NCBI GenBank assembly: GCA_040274725.1
Contig: JBEMAQ010000001.1
Span: 1-64,000, forward strand
DNA from: Solibacillus sp040274725
GTDB taxonomy: Bacteria > Bacillota > Bacilli > Bacillales_A > Planococcaceae
Reading direction: 5' to 3'
Length of the DNA: 64,000 nucleotides
Below the pieces are notes generated by a model. It did no database searches, was not told the DNA's origin, and saw nothing but the letters and a program-made list of their open reading frames with translations. The position numbers and the translations under genes were made by a program. Numbering within the stretch: the first letter of the stretch is position 1; each line of letters begins with the position of its first letter. Below, piece by piece: positions 61,001 through 64,000 of this stretch.

Positions 61001-61147
61001 ACTGTCTACATTGGGGGAGAGACTTTGCACTCATATTATCGTTTTAACATATGAGTATGCTTTTTAAGTACCCTCCTCAGCTGAAGTGAAACCTTTTCCC
61101 CTGTTCATTCGTAAAAACAGTACTTCACATAATTTGGGGGATTACAT

Positions 61148-61537
61148 ATGTTAGCTGGGTTTTATTTGATGTGGATTGCATTCACTGCTATTTTTGTCAC
61201 ATGTCTAATTATAATTTTCAACTGTTCACGCAAAAAACAGCTTTACACGGTCAATGCCTTTATGACAGCTGTTCTTGCGCTATTTTCATTCATTATTATT
61301 GCTGTTTGTAGCTATGATTTTTATGCGAAATTCGCGGGCGAACATTTTGCCGCGGGACAATGCCAATTTACTTATGTACGAGGTGGTAAGAGTATTGATA
61401 CAACGGAAATTGTTATTGACGAGCAGCTTTACAAAATTAAGTCAGAGCTTTTCAAAAAAATAGATGATGGTGTCTATTCATGTGAAATTCGCTACATGCC
61501 TCTCACTAAAATTGTTTATCATTTAACAATACGATAA
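61148..61537 (+). CDS. hypothetical membrane protein, 129 residues
   Basis: Two membrane helices (about 4-26 and 39-60) and a soluble end (65-129) of mostly beta strands with a single pair of cysteines (Q-C-Q and SCEIRY). Strong GGGGG site before ATG at 61148. No family recognised. It has a terminator. The frame has normal codon use for this region. Confidence 0.65.
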   Translation: MLAGFYLMWIAFTAIFVTCLIIIFNCSRKKQLYTVNAFMTAVLALFSFIIIAVCSYDFYAKFAGEHFAAGQCQFTYVRGGKSIDTTEIVIDEQLYKIKSELFKKIDDGVYSCEIRYMPLTKIVYHLTIR

Positions 61538-61711
61538 AGGCACTTCCCATAAAAAAAGTGCCTTTTCGTTAGTGCTGTGGTAAATCGGCTTTTTTGAAAT
61601 AACCGTCAATACATCCGCGACAGGCTTGCGCTCTCTCGCCTTTGGTGTCGCATCTGGGTAGCCAATTTGCAATAACGCCGCAAGCTGGACGTTTTGAATA
61701 AGCGCACTCAC
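61523..61711 (-). pseudogene. nitroreductase, C-terminal stub
   Basis: The 62 codons contain LAALLQIGYPDATPKARERK and PVADVL, which match the very end of NADPH-dependent nitroreductases (LGYPxxxPxxKxRKP). The other 150 or more residues, including the FMN site, are missing. The stub follows the stop of the gene at 61715 by 3 bases and runs into the terminator. It is a deletion remnant; a fusion junction is around residue 8. Confidence 0.7.
61536..61567. terminator. bidirectional terminator
   Basis: AAAGGCACTT and AAGTGCCTTTT around a 12-base loop. Confidence 0.85.
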
Positions 61712-61714
61712 CGC

Positions 61715-62023
61715 CTATTCTTCTGTTTGTTGTAATACGACGTTTGGTTCATCCTCAACTTCATGTAAGTCAAATAGCTGCACATACTCCGCAATAATCG
61801 CGTCTAGTGCTTTTAACTCACCAACAAGCACCAGATTAATAGACTGTAGCTCAGGTGTTTCGAGCTGTTTTTTCAATATGTCACGCTTCGTTTCAAGCTG
61901 TGCCAAAAATAACAACGCTTTTTTGCGGCGGAACGTTTTCGCCCCTCGACGCTTTTCCTCACTACGCTCGTCATGGTGATGCCTGCCTTCATGACGGTGA
62001 CCTATACGACCTTCTCTGCTCAT
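61715..62023 (-). CDS. His/Arg-rich small protein of unknown function
   Basis: 102 residues from ATG at 62023 (GGAGG 6 bases upstream). The first 35 residues are rich in His, Arg and Glu (GHRHEGRHHHDERSEEKRRG), a possible metal-binding or nucleic-acid-binding tail. The rest (KTFRRKKALLFLAQLETKRD on) is a helical hairpin. I recall similar proteins next to PadR or MarR regulators in Bacillus, without a known role. Two matching palindromes in its promoter suggest tight repression by a regulator not seen here. Confidence 0.65.
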   Translation of the reverse strand: MSREGRIGHRHEGRHHHDERSEEKRRGAKTFRRKKALLFLAQLETKRDILKKQLETPELQSINLVLVGELKALDAIIAEYVQLFDLHEVEDEPNVVLQQTEE

Positions 62024-62044
62024 ATTCAACCTCCTTTGTATACA

Positions 62045-62100
62045 TTTGTATACAAAATATCCACCTGTTCATTGTATATATTTGTATGCAAATCGGTCAA
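62045..62100 (-). promoter_or_regulatory. promoter with two matching operators
   Basis: Minus strand -35 TTGACC (62100-62095) and -10 TATACAAT (62078-62071). TTTGCATACAAA (62092-62081) lies between them, and the perfect palindrome TTTGTATACAAA (62056-62045) lies just downstream, 36 bases from centre to centre. This is the layout of a repressed promoter. Confidence 0.65.
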
Positions 62101-62115
62101 GTTATTTTGCGAAAA

Positions 62116-62250
62116 TTGAACTACCCCCACTTAATTTCAAAAAATTTGAAGTAGGGGATTCCTAAGTAAAAACTTCTATCGAAGCTTAGTTGATTAGGCT
62201 AACCCCACAGTCCCTGCGGTTAAAAGACGTAAACCTTCTGCTAGGATATT
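62116..62250 (-). ncRNA. predicted omega (reRNA) RNA of TnpB copy 2
   Basis: Same blocks as copy 1: GGGGTTAGCCTAATCAA at the tnpB stop, CTTAGGAATCCCC, the right-end hairpin and GGGGGTAGTTCAA. The guide would read TTTTCGCAAAATAACTTG from 62115 downward. The 5' limit is a guess. Confidence 0.6.
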
Positions 62251-63393
62251 TTTCGCAGCATTCTGGTCACGGTGATGATTAGCGCCACAAGAACATGTCC
62301 AGTGGCGGATTGTTACATTTTTTATGGCTGCATTTTTCTTGCCACAAGCCGAACAAAGCTGACTAGATGCGAAGTATTTTCCAACTGGAATCAGGTGTTT
62401 TCCGTACCAAGCAGCTTTGTAAGTGAGCATTGTGAAAAATTCAGACCAAGAAGCATCTGAAATCGATTTCGCGTAGTGCTTTTCTTCAAGTAGTTCTTTC
62501 ACAGAAAGGCTTTCAACGCAAATGGTATCGTGGCTTTTGATAAGATTTGTGGAAAGCTTTTGCAGGAAATCGACACGCTTATTGCGGATTTTTTCGTGAA
62601 TTTCCGCGACTTGAATGCGCGCTTTTTGTACATTTTTTGCGTCACGCAAAGCAACGCCTTTCGCTAAAGCAAGGTGGATACGGCGCGACAAAATGCGCTG
62701 TGCTTTTTGTAGTTTTTGCTCTAGCTTCAACAAGTAACGTGGGTTTTCGATTTGCACACCGTCCGAAGTCGTGAGAAAATGCGTCAGTCCCATGTCGAGC
62801 CCGACTGCACGATTTGTTTTCGGCAACGGCGTCAGGTCTACTTCTGTCAACACAGAAATGAAATATTTACCCGCGGCATTTTGGCGAATGGTCACTCGTT
62901 TAATGACGCCATTGACTTCGCGGCTTTTCGCAAAGCGAATGAATCCGAGCTTCGGTAATTTGATTTTATTTTGTTCAATGCGAATATTGCCGTTGACTGA
63001 TTTTGTGGTGTAACTTTGCACAGGGTTCTTTTTGGATTTAAATTTCGGTCGCTTGTTTTGCTTTCTGTAAAAACGTTGATAGCCGCTTGCTAAATCTTCA
63101 ACAGTGGCTTGCAAGGCGACACTATCAACCTCTTTTAGGAAGTCATAGCTTTGTTTGAAGGCAGGTAATTTTTTTACATTGTCATATTGATTAAAGAAAC
63201 CACCCTTCCAATTGTTTTCAGGTAGCTGTCCGTTTTGGACCATCTCTTCTACAAGATGCCAATACGCATCCTTTTGCTTTTGTTCAGCAAGAAGCTGGTT
63301 AAAAACAAAGCGCGTACAGCCGAATGTTTTTCGAATCAATAGCTGCTGTTCTTTATTCGGAAAACAACGAAATTTAAAGGCTTTTAGAACCAT
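62194..63393 (-). CDS. tnpB: TnpB RNA-guided nuclease, IS605 type
   Basis: 399 residues from ATG at 63393 (GGTGGTG upstream; a GTG at 63405 is possible). RuvC residues D200 (VGLDMGLTHF), E294 (CVESLSV) and D376 (HHRDQNA) and zinc cysteines C347, C350, C367, C369 are present, with the tighter CSC second pair. It has a 17-residue insert relative to copy 1 (NGQLPENNWKGGFF, about 54-67). All signs are of an intact nuclease. Confidence 0.93.
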   Translation of the reverse strand: MVLKAFKFRCFPNKEQQLLIRKTFGCTRFVFNQLLAEQKQKDAYWHLVEEMVQNGQLPENNWKGGFFNQYDNVKKLPAFKQSYDFLKEVDSVALQATVEDLASGYQRFYRKQNKRPKFKSKKNPVQSYTTKSVNGNIRIEQNKIKLPKLGFIRFAKSREVNGVIKRVTIRQNAAGKYFISVLTEVDLTPLPKTNRAVGLDMGLTHFLTTSDGVQIENPRYLLKLEQKLQKAQRILSRRIHLALAKGVALRDAKNVQKARIQVAEIHEKIRNKRVDFLQKLSTNLIKSHDTICVESLSVKELLEEKHYAKSISDASWSEFFTMLTYKAAWYGKHLIPVGKYFASSQLCSACGKKNAAIKNVTIRHWTCSCGANHHRDQNAAKNILAEGLRLLTAGTVGLA

Positions 63394-63542
63394 GTGTGAC
63401 ACCACCTTCCCACTAGTCGTTACAACGATTATATAAGAACATATGTACGTAAGTCAAATTTTACGCCAAGCCGTACGTGCATTCATCCCCTCCCTACTCG
63501 CTACACTCCTTAAGGGAGGGGTGTTCTGCACGAATTCGATAA

Positions 63543-63585
63543 AAATACACCAAAAAGGATCGGATCTTCACTTTTCGGTGTATTT
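63543..63585 (-). terminator. terminator of the glutathione peroxidase gene
   Basis: AAATACACC and GGTGTATTT with flanking AAAAG/CTTTT; the T-tract TTTTTAT is the place where the TnpB element is inserted. Confidence 0.8.
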
Positions 63586-63588
63586 CAA

Positions 63589-64000
63589 TTATAAATATCG
63601 CTGAATTTCTTTCTCAAATTTTGCCGGGCTATCTGTCGGCGCAAATCGTTTCACAATGTTGCCGTCTTTATCGACTAAAAACTTCGTAAAATTCCATTTC
63701 ACGCTGCGGCCAAGTAATCCTTTCGTTTGCTCGGTTAACAGCTTAAATAACGGATGTGCACCTTCCCCGTTGACCTTGACAATTTCATGCATCGGAAATG
63801 TTACACCGTAAGACAGACGGCATGCCTGTGCCGCTTCACTAGCCGATGCAATTTCCTGCTTAAACTGATCCGATGGGAAGCCAAGCACGACCAGGCCCTG
63901 CTCCTGATACGTCTTATACAGCTGCTCAAGCTCCTTAAATTGCCCCGCAAGTCCGCATTTTGTCGCCGTATTCACGATGAGTAACACGCTGCCCTTATAT
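63589..64000 (-). CDS. glutathione peroxidase family protein (partial, runs off the window)
   Basis: 137 codons are visible; the amino end lies beyond base 64000. YKGSVLLIVNTATKCGLAGQ has the peroxidatic cysteine where animal enzymes have selenocysteine. FPSDQF supplies the glutamine and KWNFTKFLVDK the tryptophan and asparagine of the active site. The bacterial enzyme (BsaA/GpxA type) reduces peroxides, usually with thioredoxin. Only about 20 residues seem to be missing. Confidence 0.92.
   Translation of the reverse strand, partial: YKGSVLLIVNTATKCGLAGQFKELEQLYKTYQEQGLVVLGFPSDQFKQEIASASEAAQACRLSYGVTFPMHEIVKVNGEGAHPLFKLLTEQTKGLLGRSVKWNFTKFLVDKDGNIVKRFAPTDSPAKFEKEIQRYL

Larger units (their letters stand above)
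62116..63538 (-). mobile_element. IS605-type element with tnpB only, copy 2
   Basis: About 1.42 kb. The left end follows TTTAT (63543-63539, minus strand), then a long subterminal hairpin CCCCTCCCTTAAGG ... AGGGAGGGG. The right end hairpin is CCCCTACTTCAAA/TTTGAAATTAAGTGGGG, then GTAGTTCAA. No tnpA. Both ends agree with copy 1. It is inserted in the T-tract of the glutathione peroxidase terminator. Confidence 0.78.

Noticed and set aside
1..64000. CRISPR array, tRNA or rRNA genes
   Set aside because: No regularly spaced direct repeats, no cloverleaf with a conserved TTC arm, and no rRNA sequence was recognised on reading both strands.

Overview
The window looks like chromosome of a low-GC Gram-positive bacterium of the order Bacillales, most likely the family Planococcaceae (Lysinibacillus, Solibacillus or Caryophanon-like). 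The evidence is the gene set (RsiV-type anti-sigma factor, CsoR-copZ-copA, YwbE, TelA, PurU, CstR, leucine T-box), strong GGAGG-type ribosome sites with some TTG/GTG starts, perfect Bacillus-type Fur boxes and ECF promoters. This assignment is inference. No rRNA, tRNA, CRISPR array or complete prophage was seen.

Layout. 1-2.5 kb is an AT-rich accessory patch: transposase remnants, three small unknown genes (two lipoproteins), four copies of a short hairpin repeat and a perfect 24-bp inverted repeat over a ribosome binding site. 2.6-11.5 kb holds a stalk-domain exported protein, a cell-wall amidase, an EamA exporter, a YfcC carrier/dipeptide epimerase operon with a gutted M20 peptidase, an ECF sigma/membrane-protein pair and an AI-2E permease. 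11.9-16.4 kb has aspA, a broken lipoprotein gene, a second EamA exporter and a sigV-rsiV-like pair. 16.5-20.3 kb is a Fur-controlled heme/siderophore island: ABC importer on one strand, IsdG-type heme oxygenase plus a carboxymuconolactone decarboxylase-like protein on the other.

20.7-28.8 kb carries a solitary flagellin with a large inserted beta domain, a transglutaminase-like protein, a large unknown protein (HEPN-like motif, coiled coil, DUF2325-like end), an FAD oxidase/membrane protein pair and a polysaccharide deacetylase. 28.8-44 kb is mostly housekeeping: RNase H-like, PurU, YwbE, a CWC protein, an orphan CstR, PgeF, the csoR-copZ-copA copper system with two CsoR boxes, YdcF, a luciferase-like oxidoreductase, LeuA behind a leucine T-box, and GuaC. 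43.6-45.1 kb pairs an ECF S component with a divergent pyridoxine kinase, suggesting vitamin B6 salvage. A TnpB-only IS605-type element follows (45.3-46.7 kb).

47-52.8 kb is a peptide ABC transporter operon ending in osmC. 53-61.5 kb has a sirtuin/M20 peptidase pair, small unknown genes, an HSL-type esterase, TelA and a chemotaxis receptor. 61.5-64 kb ends with a nitroreductase stub, a His-rich protein behind a double operator, a second TnpB element inserted in a terminator T-tract, and the 3' part of a glutathione peroxidase.

No complete, clearly new multi-gene system is proven here. The best candidates for novelty are the 577-residue protein at 23745-25478, the flagellin with an inserted domain, the two TnpB elements with readable guides, and the structured intergenic repeat present twice.
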